Positions 44,028 through 53,387 of a stretch of DNA of 64,000 bases are shown here, one piece after another. The notes below the pieces were generated by a model. The model made no database searches. It was given only the letters and a program-made list of their open reading frames with translations, and had not been told where the DNA came from. Source of the DNA: Campylobacteraceae bacterium (lineage in GTDB: Bacteria > Campylobacterota > Campylobacteria > Campylobacterales > Campylobacteraceae); the NCBI GenBank assembly GCA_031263195.1, contig JAISGD010000010.1:96075-160074 (forward strand). The letters are read 5' to 3'. How positions within the stretch are numbered: the stretch's first letter is position 1; every line of letters begins with the position of its first letter. The translations under genes were made by a program, and so were the position numbers.

Positions 44028-45569
44028 TTAATTTGTCTCCCAGTAGAGTGTAGGATACAAATAACTGCCGTATGCACTCCAAACCCAAGGATTGTCATCG
44101 TCATTTCCAAAAGCCCAGCCTAAACCTTCCGAATAGGTCTCCTGCGTAGCTAATTCCGCCGCTGTTTTACTTGTACCGTGATTTGCCGCATTAGTACCTT
44201 GCGTAAAACTTCCACTCATAGTATCTAATGCAAAATTGTTTGAAACGCCGCCGACATAGCCGCTAACTACACGGTTTTTATAATTATTTCCACTTCCTAT
44301 AACAGATGGATTTACAGCAGCATTTTTTTGAACCGCGGCATTATTTGTATATATTCTACCTACAATACCACCTACATAAGTTGTTCCGTTGACAGTTCCT
44401 AATGAGTAACTGTTTTTAACAGAAGCACTGCTGCTGTAAGTATATCCTGCTATGCCGCCTGTATTTGCCCCGTAGCTGATGACATCGGCATTAGAGTAAC
44501 TGTTCAATACCGAAGATCCGGTACGAACCTGTCCTGCTATGCCACCCACATTGCCGCCAACTCCTCCAACAATTCCTGAAGAGTAGCTATTTTTGATGCT
44601 TGAACCTGCGCCTGTTATATAACCTGCTATACCGCCGACATCAGAATCCAATCCAATGACAATTCCGGTAAAGCAGCTATTTTTGACAATTGAAGCACCT
44701 TCAGCATATCCCACAATACCTCCGACATACTGATCTCCGTTAACGCTTCCTTCAAAGCAGCTATTTGTAATAGTTGAAGTGCCTGCAATCTGCCCAACAA
44801 TACCGCCTGCATAATTGTCTGCCGCGGTAATATTTCCTGTCACATGAACATTTAAGATAGTTGAACCTGTAGCATATCCTGCAACAGCACCGACATGGTT
44901 GTCGTTTCCTCTTATCGCCTTGCCCGCAGGTATTTCAATATTCAAGTTTTCAATATGAGCATTGGTTATATAACTGAAAAGTCCGAAATAGTCGTCACCG
45001 CCTGATGCTATATTGATCCACAAACCGCTGATTGTATGTCCGTTTCCATTAAGCCTGCCGCTGAAGCGATTAGCTGCGTTATTGCCTGCTCCGATTTTCT
45101 GCCAACCATTAGCGTCAAAACCCGCACCATCAGGATCAAGATCAATATCATCTGTCAAAATATATCTGCCGTTTAGACCTGTTCTGATAGCATTTAATCC
45201 CTCTTGGCTAGATATCTCTTTAATACCTGCAACAGTATAAAAGCTGATATCCTGCGTTAAATTATACGCCTCATATTCAAGATTGCCTCTAACAAGCACA
45301 TCGTTTGCCGCATATATAGGACCTGTTAGTCCACCTTCATCTGCAACGGCAGAAATATTAACATTGCCGCTTTGCTTGCTAACCGTATAAGCAACCTCAA
45401 GATCACCATTTAAAAATGAGATTTGATAAAAATGAGTATTAGTAGGATTTGGTGGGGGATTGTCACTACCACCTCCGCTTCCGCAGCCAATCAGTAAAAA
45501 TCCGAACAAGAGAGAGAGAGAGAGTAACTTAAATAAAGTTAAACTTCTGTTACCAAAAAAAATAGACAT
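44028..45569 (-). CDS. Surface lipoprotein with GLUG-type repeats
   Basis: 513 residues: lipoprotein signal with lipobox LLIGC (Cys near residue 29), then Gly/Ser/Pro-rich spacer, and from about residue 215 to 420 at least six GLUG-like repeats of the form VGGIVGYAxGxSxIKNSYSxGxV. Such repeats fold as a beta-helix in adhesins and surface proteins. A (CT)8 tract encodes SLSL in the signal peptide. The region upstream (45594-45611) has an AATTTGC/GCAAATT inverted repeat. Probable cell-surface or adhesion role, inferred. Confidence 0.85.
   Translation of the reverse strand: MSIFFGNRSLTLFKLLSLSLLFGFLLIGCGSGGGSDNPPPNPTNTHFYQISFLNGDLEVAYTVSKQSGNVNISAVADEGGLTGPIYAANDVLVRGNLEYEAYNLTQDISFYTVAGIKEISSQEGLNAIRTGLNGRYILTDDIDLDPDGAGFDANGWQKIGAGNNAANRFSGRLNGNGHTISGLWINIASGGDDYFGLFSYITNAHIENLNIEIPAGKAIRGNDNHVGAVAGYATGSTILNVHVTGNITAADNYAGGIVGQIAGTSTITNSCFEGSVNGDQYVGGIVGYAEGASIVKNSCFTGIVIGLDSDVGGIAGYITGAGSSIKNSYSSGIVGGVGGNVGGIAGQVRTGSSVLNSYSNADVISYGANTGGIAGYTYSSSASVKNSYSLGTVNGTTYVGGIVGRIYTNNAAVQKNAAVNPSVIGSGNNYKNRVVSGYVGGVSNNFALDTMSGSFTQGTNAANHGTSKTAAELATQETYSEGLGWAFGNDDDNPWVWSAYGSYLYPTLYWETN
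45509..45524. repeat. (AG)8 dinucleotide tract in lipoprotein signal peptide
   Basis: Eight perfect AG units (CT on the coding strand) lie within codons for the hydrophobic core of the signal peptide. Gain or loss of one unit would shift the frame about 15-20 codons after the start. Confidence 0.95.
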
Positions 45570-46243
45570 TGCTACCCCTTTGAATTTTAGTTCAATTTGC
45601 TAATGCAAATTTGACAGCATTATAGCAAAAGTTTAGTGTAAAATAGTCTTTAACAAATATATTTTTAATATAAATGCCTATTTTTAACATATTTGTTGAC
45701 AATTTTTCTCTTTTATAATGTTAATTCGTAAAAATGATATAGGCAATAAATGAATTAATGAGTATTTTAAATACAAATATAGAATAGTTAAAAAACTTCA
45801 AATCTTGTCGATAAGCATTCATTGGCAAAACAGTGACGGCATACGATTCATAAAAAATGCAAAAACTTCCGTCAATACTATATTGATTGACAAAAAACGA
45901 TACCAATGACGGGATTTAAATATAGATAGGACAAAAACAGTTTACTCCCGCTGAGTAAAAATTCACTTGGCAGTTGTATTGTCGTCATTGGTTAAAACGA
46001 TAGCAGCGTCTCATTAACGCAGACAATCTTTTCGTTAGTTAGTTCTTTATCGCTTCGAGAGTAAATAAAATAACTCCGTTTCCTTTTAGCAAGAAGTTGC
46101 AAAAGCTGCCGTATAGCAAAATAAGCAATACTATTATTGTTTGAAATAATAGAATATATTGGGATACAAAAATAACAAAAGACTTCCTGAATACCGATAG
46201 TAATCTGCAAATATTTTAAATCTAAAATACTAAAGACGGCAGG
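45570..46243. other. 674-bp gap without recognised gene
   Basis: The two ORFs in the track here (60-72 codons, minus strand) have no family character and no good ribosome site. The region lies between the GLUG lipoprotein and the end of the rpoD operon. Apart from the lipoprotein leader repeat I see no RNA, no insertion-sequence ends and no promoters I would defend. Confidence 0.5.
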
Positions 46244-46942
46244 TTACGCGCAAATCATAGGTGAAGAGACAGTAGTTTCTCCTGGCTTAAAACAGACTGT
46301 ACAATTCATTCCTTGCGCTAGTTGTTCTATTATGCGCTCTCTGGTAACATCCCTTTTATCGCCCTCTATACTAAGCAAAAACATGGGATATCTTTTGTCA
46401 TTAAATTTTAGATATTCGCCTGTCTTCACAGCAAGTTTTGTTGTGATAGACGCCGCGTTTCGGTAACTATCAAATATCTTGCTCACAAGCTGTGTAAATT
46501 TTTCTATCTGTAGTTTTAACTCCGGAAATGTCGGGTCAAAATCCTTTTTAAAAATTATTTTGCGGCTTACGGAAGCGGCACTTATGCATAAATCCAAAAG
46601 TGAATATATATTGATAAATTCGCCGTTTTCATTAAGAGAAGTAAATCTTTTAACAGGAGTTTTATAGAGTTTGATACCTATATGTGTATCGTCCATATAG
46701 CCAACTGTTATACCGTAATACAAACTCTCGCCGAAACGAAAATCAAAAAGCGTGGTTTTAAAACCAAAAGTTACATTAGCATATGCACTGGCCATATCAA
46801 AAAGCTCTTTAGCAAAAACTTGAGAGAGCAGATACTGCGCCTCTTGGTTTATCATCACTATTTTACCGTTTAAATCAAAAAGCACAAATGGATTGTAGTC
46901 GTTATCCAGCCATTGTTCGTAAAATTGTGTCAAGTGTTTCAA
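46244..46942 (-). CDS. PAS-like protein downstream of rpoD
   Basis: 232 residues. The N-terminus looks like a PAS sensor (NPFVLFDLNGKIVMINQEAQYLL) with a following helical middle (about 125-175) and a C-terminal part (KFNDKRYPMFLLSIEGDK) I cannot place. No kinase, GGDEF or DNA-binding domain is visible. Its start overlaps the mini sigma-region-4 gene (ATGA), so they are cotranslated in the rpoD operon. Function unknown. Confidence 0.65.
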   Translation of the reverse strand: MKHLTQFYEQWLDNDYNPFVLFDLNGKIVMINQEAQYLLSQVFAKELFDMASAYANVTFGFKTTLFDFRFGESLYYGITVGYMDDTHIGIKLYKTPVKRFTSLNENGEFINIYSLLDLCISAASVSRKIIFKKDFDPTFPELKLQIEKFTQLVSKIFDSYRNAASITTKLAVKTGEYLKFNDKRYPMFLLSIEGDKRDVTRERIIEQLAQGMNCTVCFKPGETTVSSPMICA

Positions 46943-47223
46943 CCTTTATAATACTCTATAAGAAGCCTTCCGATTCTTGGATTTTTTAATTTTTTGATAG
47001 CTGTATTTTCTATCTGTCTTACGCGTTCCCTTGTGGTATTTAATATAATCGATACCTCTTCAAGCGTCATATCACCCAAACAGTAATCGCCATAAACAAC
47101 TCTTGCCAAAGCTATATAATATTTCGCCGTATCTTGCATATACATCTCTTCTATGACACGTATTTTAGCTTTTTGTTCATTATTTAAGCGTAAATTATCT
47201 ACTTTATTTGTTTTTCTTCTCAT
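46939..47223 (-). CDS. Free-standing sigma-70 region 4 protein
   Basis: 94 residues. The C-terminal half, [31 protein letters not shown], is a sigma region 4.2 helix-turn-helix nearly matching the end of RpoD ([18 protein letters not shown]). Regions 1-3, including the core-binding region 2, are missing. The N-terminal half is basic and helical. It starts 48 bp after rpoD in the same direction and overlaps the PAS-like gene. It could bind -35 DNA or the beta-flap of RNA polymerase. Role unknown. Confidence 0.75.
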   Translation of the reverse strand: MRRKTNKVDNLRLNNEQKAKIRVIEEMYMQDTAKYYIALARVVYGDYCLGDMTLEEVSIILNTTRERVRQIENTAIKKLKNPRIGRLLIEYYKG

Positions 47224-47271
47224 ATCTACATCTTCTTCGATAATAGAGCTTTCATGATGATGCTAAAAGGT

Positions 47272-49134
47272 TTAGCTTTCCATATAGCTTTTCAACTTTT
47301 TACCTACTTTCGGATGTTTCAGTTTTTTGATGGCTGAGCTTTCTATCTGTCTTACGCGTTCTCTTGTAACATTAAGCTCTTTGCCTATCTCCTCAAGAGT
47401 TCTGTCACTCTCATCTTCCAAAAGTCCGAAACGCATTCTAATGACAGCTTTTTCGCGTTCGTTAAGCTGTTCTAAAACTTCGTCTATTTGAGCTTTTAAA
47501 TCACTTTTTAGTATATGCTCTATAGGCAAAAGGGTATTTTTATCTTCCACAAAATCGCCGAATTTCCCGTCGTCTTCATTTCCTATCGGAGCCTCTAAGG
47601 AGATGGGCTCTTTTGTGATTTTTATCACATTGCGTACTTTGTCAGGAGTTAATCCGACCTCTTTAGCTATAGTATCAACATCAGGCTCTTTGCCGTGTTC
47701 TTGCAAATGTTTTCGCACAACTTTATTGATTCTGTTTATTGTCTCTATCATATGTATAGGTATTCTTATAGTTCTTGCCTGATCTGCTATAGCACGGCTT
47801 ATCGCTTGTCTTATCCACCATGTAGCATATGTTGAAAATTTAAAGCCTTTTTTATACTCAAATTTATCAACCGCTTTCATAAGTCCGATATTGCCCTCTT
47901 GTATAAGATCTAAAAACGGCAAACCTCTATTGGTATATCTTTTCGCGATGGAAACAACAAGGCGGAGGTTTGATTTGGACATTCTTTCTTTTGCTTTATC
48001 TGTTATCTTTTTACCGCGTTTAATCTGCTCTAAAATCTCTTTTAAAACTTCAGGTTCAAGGCTGAAAGATTTTTTAGAAGCTTCTTTGGTTTGAAAAAGT
48101 TTTTTTATCTCGGTGTATGTTGAAATCATAGTAGCTTCAGGCACCATAGAGATAATCTCATCTTTACTGAGCTCTGTTATTTTGGATAAAATCTTTTTGT
48201 GATTATCTTTTAGCGTATCATTAAAAAGAGATAACTTATACTCCAATCTTTTTAACTCTTTCTCAAATTCCGAATCACCCTTTAACGCTCCCTCAATAGC
48301 ACGTACAAGCTCATTTATAAGTTTACTTGTAGGTCCCAAATCCATCAATTTTTCTTTTAAGATTCTTTTTTTATAAGCTACGGTGAGATTGTACTCTAAA
48401 GACTCATCCTTATTTTTATTCTCATTTATTTTCGCCGTAAATTTCATCCACTCTTTTTTGGCTTTTTCCAAAGCCTTGAAGCTCTCTATAACATTTTCGG
48501 AACGCTTAAGTTCTTTTTTTGTCGGAGCTCTCTTACCTTCTCCATTCTCATCCAAATCCACTTCTTCATCATCTTCCAAATCGCTCTCTTCTTCATCTTC
48601 AAGTTCATCATCAAAACTTTTAAATAACTCTTTTACCCTTCGCTCTCTATTTACAAGAGCCTCTTTATATTCAAGGATAAAATCTATAAGATACGGTACG
48701 GAACAAAAAGCGTCTATAATAATATCTTCGCCAAGCTCAATTTTTTTGCTGATATAAATCTCTTCATCTTTTGTCAAGAGAGATATTTGTCCCATCTCGC
48801 GCAGATACATACGAACCGGGCTGTCACTTCTCGACCACTCTAAAAGCTCTTTTTCATTCGCCAAATCAAACTCATCTTCAAGCGTTTCATCTTGAAATTT
48901 TTGTCTCTCTTGCTCTCGTTTTTTAGCCTCTTCCAAATTGCGCATTTTAGATATTTCAGCTGAAGTCAAAAGAGTTATGTGATGTTTTTTTAAAAGTACA
49001 TCTATTTTTTTTATGACAACAGATGTAGGTTGTTTCGGGAAAAATTCTATCAGCTCATCGTAAGTAACATACCCTTTTTCATTTTTCTTTAAAAATTCTT
49101 CTAAAGCGATAAATACATCTTTTGATGTTAACAT
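47272..49134 (-). CDS. rpoD: Primary sigma factor RpoD (sigma-70)
   Basis: 620 residues. Region 1.1-like N-terminus, region 1.2 ([23 protein letters not shown]), a long acidic non-conserved insertion ([20 protein letters not shown], about 170-195), region 2 ([38 protein letters not shown]), region 3 and region 4.2 ([21 protein letters not shown]). It directs most transcription. A mini region-4 protein and a PAS-like protein follow on the same strand. Confidence 0.97.
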   Translation of the reverse strand: MLTSKDVFIALEEFLKKNEKGYVTYDELIEFFPKQPTSVVIKKIDVLLKKHHITLLTSAEISKMRNLEEAKKREQERQKFQDETLEDEFDLANEKELLEWSRSDSPVRMYLREMGQISLLTKDEEIYISKKIELGEDIIIDAFCSVPYLIDFILEYKEALVNRERRVKELFKSFDDELEDEEESDLEDDEEVDLDENGEGKRAPTKKELKRSENVIESFKALEKAKKEWMKFTAKINENKNKDESLEYNLTVAYKKRILKEKLMDLGPTSKLINELVRAIEGALKGDSEFEKELKRLEYKLSLFNDTLKDNHKKILSKITELSKDEIISMVPEATMISTYTEIKKLFQTKEASKKSFSLEPEVLKEILEQIKRGKKITDKAKERMSKSNLRLVVSIAKRYTNRGLPFLDLIQEGNIGLMKAVDKFEYKKGFKFSTYATWWIRQAISRAIADQARTIRIPIHMIETINRINKVVRKHLQEHGKEPDVDTIAKEVGLTPDKVRNVIKITKEPISLEAPIGNEDDGKFGDFVEDKNTLLPIEHILKSDLKAQIDEVLEQLNEREKAVIRMRFGLLEDESDRTLEEIGKELNVTRERVRQIESSAIKKLKHPKVGKKLKSYMES

Positions 49135-49308
49135 AGGTGTTACTCCTTGTAGAGTTATGAAAGTTGAAAAAAGGGATGTATTATATCATAACTTTTTTAA
49201 ACCTCATTGATATCTGCTAAAAAACTGTATCAAACTCTTTTTGAAAAAGTCGTTTTAAAATCATTTTGTAAGTTTACAATTTCATAAATTTTTTATAAGG
49301 AGACAACA

Positions 49309-50751
49309 ATGTCTTTTCGTATAGAACACGATCTAATTGGTGATAAAGAGATCTCTAACGATTGTTACTACGGTGTGCAAACAGCACGAGCGCAAGAGAA
49401 CTTTCATATAACGGGCGTAAAACTTTCAAGTTTTCCGGTTTTCATAAAATCATTAGCTTTTGTAAAAAAAGCCGCCGCTTTGGCGAACTATGAATTAAAA
49501 CTACTCACCGAAGCTAAGAAAAACGCTATTTGCGAAGCTTGTGATGAGATAATAAACGGAAAATATCATGACCAATTTGTAGTGGATATGATTCAAGGCG
49601 GAGCGGGAACTTCAACAAATATGAACGCGAACGAAGTTATCGCCAATATTGGACTTGAACTTATGGGACACAAAAAAGGCGAGTACAAATACCTTCATCC
49701 AAACAATGACGTAAATTTGTCTCAATCTACAAACGATGCGTATCCTACGGCTTTGCGTATAGCTATTTATGAGAGGTTAGGGGGCTTAATAGAGTCTATG
49801 AATATCATAAAAGACTCGTTTTCAAAAAAAGCTTTAGAGTTCAAAGACGTAATAAAAATGGGAAGAACGCAACTTCAAGACGCTGTTCCGATGACTTTGG
49901 AACAGGAATTTAGAACTTATTCCATTATGATTGGCGAAGATATTCAAAGAGTGGACGAGGCAAGACAGTTGGTAAGAGAGATGAATCTTGGAGCGACCGC
50001 TATAGGAACCGGCATTAACTCGCATCCCGATTATTCAAGATTAGTAGAGAGTAAACTTCAAGAAGTAACCGGTCGCCCGTTTGTAACGGCAAAAGATTTG
50101 ATTGAAGCTACCCAAGATACGGGAGCTTATGTGCAAATATCAGGCGTTTTAAAAAGAGTCGCTACTAAAATGTCAAAAATCTGCAATGATTTGAGACTTT
50201 TAAGCTCAGGTCCAAGGACGGGATTTAACGAGATAAATCTTCCGGCTATGCAGCCCGGAAGTTCGATAATGCCGGGTAAAGTAAATCCTGTAATCCCGGA
50301 AGTCGTAAATCAGGTTTGTTTTCAAGTTATAGGTTCGGATATTACCGTTACTTTAGCGAGCGAAGGCGGACAGTTGCAGCTTAACGTTTTTGAGCCCGTT
50401 ATCGCTTATAATCTTTTTAATTCAACAAATATGATGAGTAACGCGTTTAAAACACTTGCTTGCACTTGCGTGGACGGCATTGCGGCAAATAGACAAAGAT
50501 GTAAAGATTTGGTATTAAACAGTATAGGTTTGGTAACGGCTTTAAATCCTTTTATAGGATATGAAAACTCAACTTCCGTAGCGAAAGAGGCTTTGGAGAC
50601 CGGAGGTTCGGTATATAACATAGTGCTTGAGAGAGGTCTTTTGGCAAAAGAAGAACTTGACGATATTATAAGACCTGAAAATATGATTAAGCCTCGCAAT
50701 TTCGGATTATCCGAAAAACATAAAATAGATGGTAAGACCATTAAAAAATAA
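49309..50751 (+). CDS. aspA: Aspartate ammonia-lyase
   Basis: 480 residues of the fumarase/aspartase superfamily. The signature GSSIMPGKVNP is present with GGAGTSTNMNANEVIAN and the N-terminal RIEHDLIGDKEI, which is aspartase rather than fumarase. It deaminates aspartate to fumarate and ammonia, supplying fumarate for respiration. dcuA follows at 12 bp and ansB after a hairpin, making an asparagine-to-fumarate route. Confidence 0.95.
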   Translation: MSFRIEHDLIGDKEISNDCYYGVQTARAQENFHITGVKLSSFPVFIKSLAFVKKAAALANYELKLLTEAKKNAICEACDEIINGKYHDQFVVDMIQGGAGTSTNMNANEVIANIGLELMGHKKGEYKYLHPNNDVNLSQSTNDAYPTALRIAIYERLGGLIESMNIIKDSFSKKALEFKDVIKMGRTQLQDAVPMTLEQEFRTYSIMIGEDIQRVDEARQLVREMNLGATAIGTGINSHPDYSRLVESKLQEVTGRPFVTAKDLIEATQDTGAYVQISGVLKRVATKMSKICNDLRLLSSGPRTGFNEINLPAMQPGSSIMPGKVNPVIPEVVNQVCFQVIGSDITVTLASEGGQLQLNVFEPVIAYNLFNSTNMMSNAFKTLACTCVDGIAANRQRCKDLVLNSIGLVTALNPFIGYENSTSVAKEALETGGSVYNIVLERGLLAKEELDDIIRPENMIKPRNFGLSEKHKIDGKTIKK

Positions 50752-50763
50752 AGGAGTAAAGCA

Positions 50764-52122
50764 ATGTTAAGTGCTTTTTTAAGTCCTGAAATACTCTTAA
50801 TACTACAAGTAATTGTAGTATTGGGAGCTATTTTTATAGGTGTTCGTTTAGGCGGCATAGCGATAGGTTATGCCGGAGGCATAGGTTTAGTAATCCTGTG
50901 TTTGTTTCTCGGATTAAATCCGGGCGGTATTACGGGAGATAAAGTTTTTATTCCCATAGATGTTATTTTGATAATTATGTCTGTTATTTCGGCTATCGCG
51001 GCTATGCAAGTTGCCGGCGGACTTGATTATTTGGTGCATTTAGCGGAAAAACTTTTGAGAAAAAACCCAAAATATATAACATTTTTGGGACCTACCGTAA
51101 CGTACTTTTTAACGATATTCGCAGGTACGGGACACACGGCGTTTTCAGCGCTTCCGGTTATCGCCGAAGTCTCCAAAGAACAGGGTATTAAACCATCTAT
51201 TCCTTTAAGCGTATCGGTCGTATCGTCGCAAATCGCTATCACAGCTTCGCCTGTTTCGGCTGCCGTTATTTTTATGAGCAGCGAAAACGCGTTAGGGGGT
51301 CTTGGAGTAGGATATCTTACGATTTTAGCTATTTGTATCCCAACGACATTTATAGCTTGTATGATAACTGCATTTATTTGCAACCTTTTTAACACAGATC
51401 TTAGCAAAGACGCTGTTTATCAAGAGAGATTAAAAGAGGGTCTAATCAAGTTCAAAGGTCAGAGCGAATTTGTCGCTAAAAAAGGCGCTAAACTGTCCGT
51501 TATACTATTTTTAGTCGGCATTTTGGCGATCATTTTATACGCAAGTGCAATTAGCGATGCTCTTAAATGGATAGAAAAACCGATTGTAGGGCGGGATGCC
51601 GCTATCATAATGTTTATGCTCACAATCGCTACTCTTATCGCGTTTTTTTGCAAGATAGACACGGGCAATGTTTTAAACGCTTCAACGTTCAAATCGGGTA
51701 TGACCGCTTGTATTTGCGTTCTTGGCGTCGCGTGGTTGGGTACTACTTTTGTAAAAGGCAATGAAGCAGGTATTCAAAATATCGCGGGCGATTTATTAAA
51801 TCACTATCCTTGGATGTTGGCGGTAGTACTGTTTTTCGCAAGTACGCTTTTATATTCTCAGGCGGCAACCGCAAAAGCTCTTATACCAACCGCTATTTTA
51901 TTGGGCGTTGAACCGACGACAATGGTAGCCTCTTTCGCGGCTGTAAGCGCGCTGTTTGTATTGCCTACGTATCCTACTCTTTTGGCTGCCGTTCAAATGG
52001 ATGATACGGGAAGTACGAGAATAGGAAAATATGTCTTTAACCATCCGTTTTTATTCCCGGGAGTATTGGCTATAGGAATAGCGGTAGCGTTAGGATTTTT
52101 AATAGCTCCGATACTAATTTAA
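50764..52122 (+). CDS. dcuA: Anaerobic C4-dicarboxylate transporter (Dcu family)
   Basis: 452 residues and about 10-12 transmembrane helices: GGIAIGYAGGIGLVILCL, GTGHTAFSALPVIAEV, ASPVSAAVIFMS and LPTYPTLLAAVQMDDTGSTRIGKYVFNHPF are typical of DcuA/DcuB. It exchanges fumarate or aspartate for succinate. The partner position after aspA suggests DcuA-type aspartate uptake; DcuA and DcuB are not separable by eye. Confidence 0.92.
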   Translation: MLSAFLSPEILLILQVIVVLGAIFIGVRLGGIAIGYAGGIGLVILCLFLGLNPGGITGDKVFIPIDVILIIMSVISAIAAMQVAGGLDYLVHLAEKLLRKNPKYITFLGPTVTYFLTIFAGTGHTAFSALPVIAEVSKEQGIKPSIPLSVSVVSSQIAITASPVSAAVIFMSSENALGGLGVGYLTILAICIPTTFIACMITAFICNLFNTDLSKDAVYQERLKEGLIKFKGQSEFVAKKGAKLSVILFLVGILAIILYASAISDALKWIEKPIVGRDAAIIMFMLTIATLIAFFCKIDTGNVLNASTFKSGMTACICVLGVAWLGTTFVKGNEAGIQNIAGDLLNHYPWMLAVVLFFASTLLYSQAATAKALIPTAILLGVEPTTMVASFAAVSALFVLPTYPTLLAAVQMDDTGSTRIGKYVFNHPFLFPGVLAIGIAVALGFLIAPILI

Positions 52123-52150
52123 AAACTTCCAAAGTTTTTTAAAGGAGATT

Positions 52151-52187
52151 GATAGAGCGTTTATATGTTACATGTAAGCGTTCTATC
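52151..52187 (+). terminator. Hairpin after dcuA
   Basis: GATAGAGCG and CGTTCTATC pair over 9 bp with one G-T wobble around a loop containing the palindrome TTACATGTAA. CTTACTT follows, so termination is probably incomplete. Confidence 0.55.
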
Positions 52188-52209
52188 CTTACTTAAAGTA
52201 GATTTGTAA

Positions 52210-53286
<1,077 letters not shown>

Positions 53287-53303
53287 AATAATTCGTATTC
53301 TCA

Positions 53304-53340
53304 TCTTTCCTTGTTATTTTAAAAAGATAACAGGGAAAGA
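53304..53340 (+). terminator. Strong rho-independent terminator after ansB
   Basis: TCTTTCCTTGTTAT pairs with ATAACAGGGAAAGA over 14 bp (one T-G wobble) and is followed by AACTTTTTTT. Confidence 0.9.
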
Positions 53341-53387
53341 AACTTTTTTTCGCTAAAATACCGTATATTTTTGGGTGTGTGAGTATA

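Noticed and set aside
43880-44110. Minus-strand ORF of 76 residues ending QEKCRLGLHKNFALIMR
   Set aside because: Mostly inside the end of the GLUG lipoprotein in another frame and across its terminator; no ribosome site.
45721-46210. Two short minus-strand ORFs in the gap before the GLUG lipoprotein
   Set aside because: No family resemblance, no ribosome sites; I tested for transposase remnants in the other frames and saw none.
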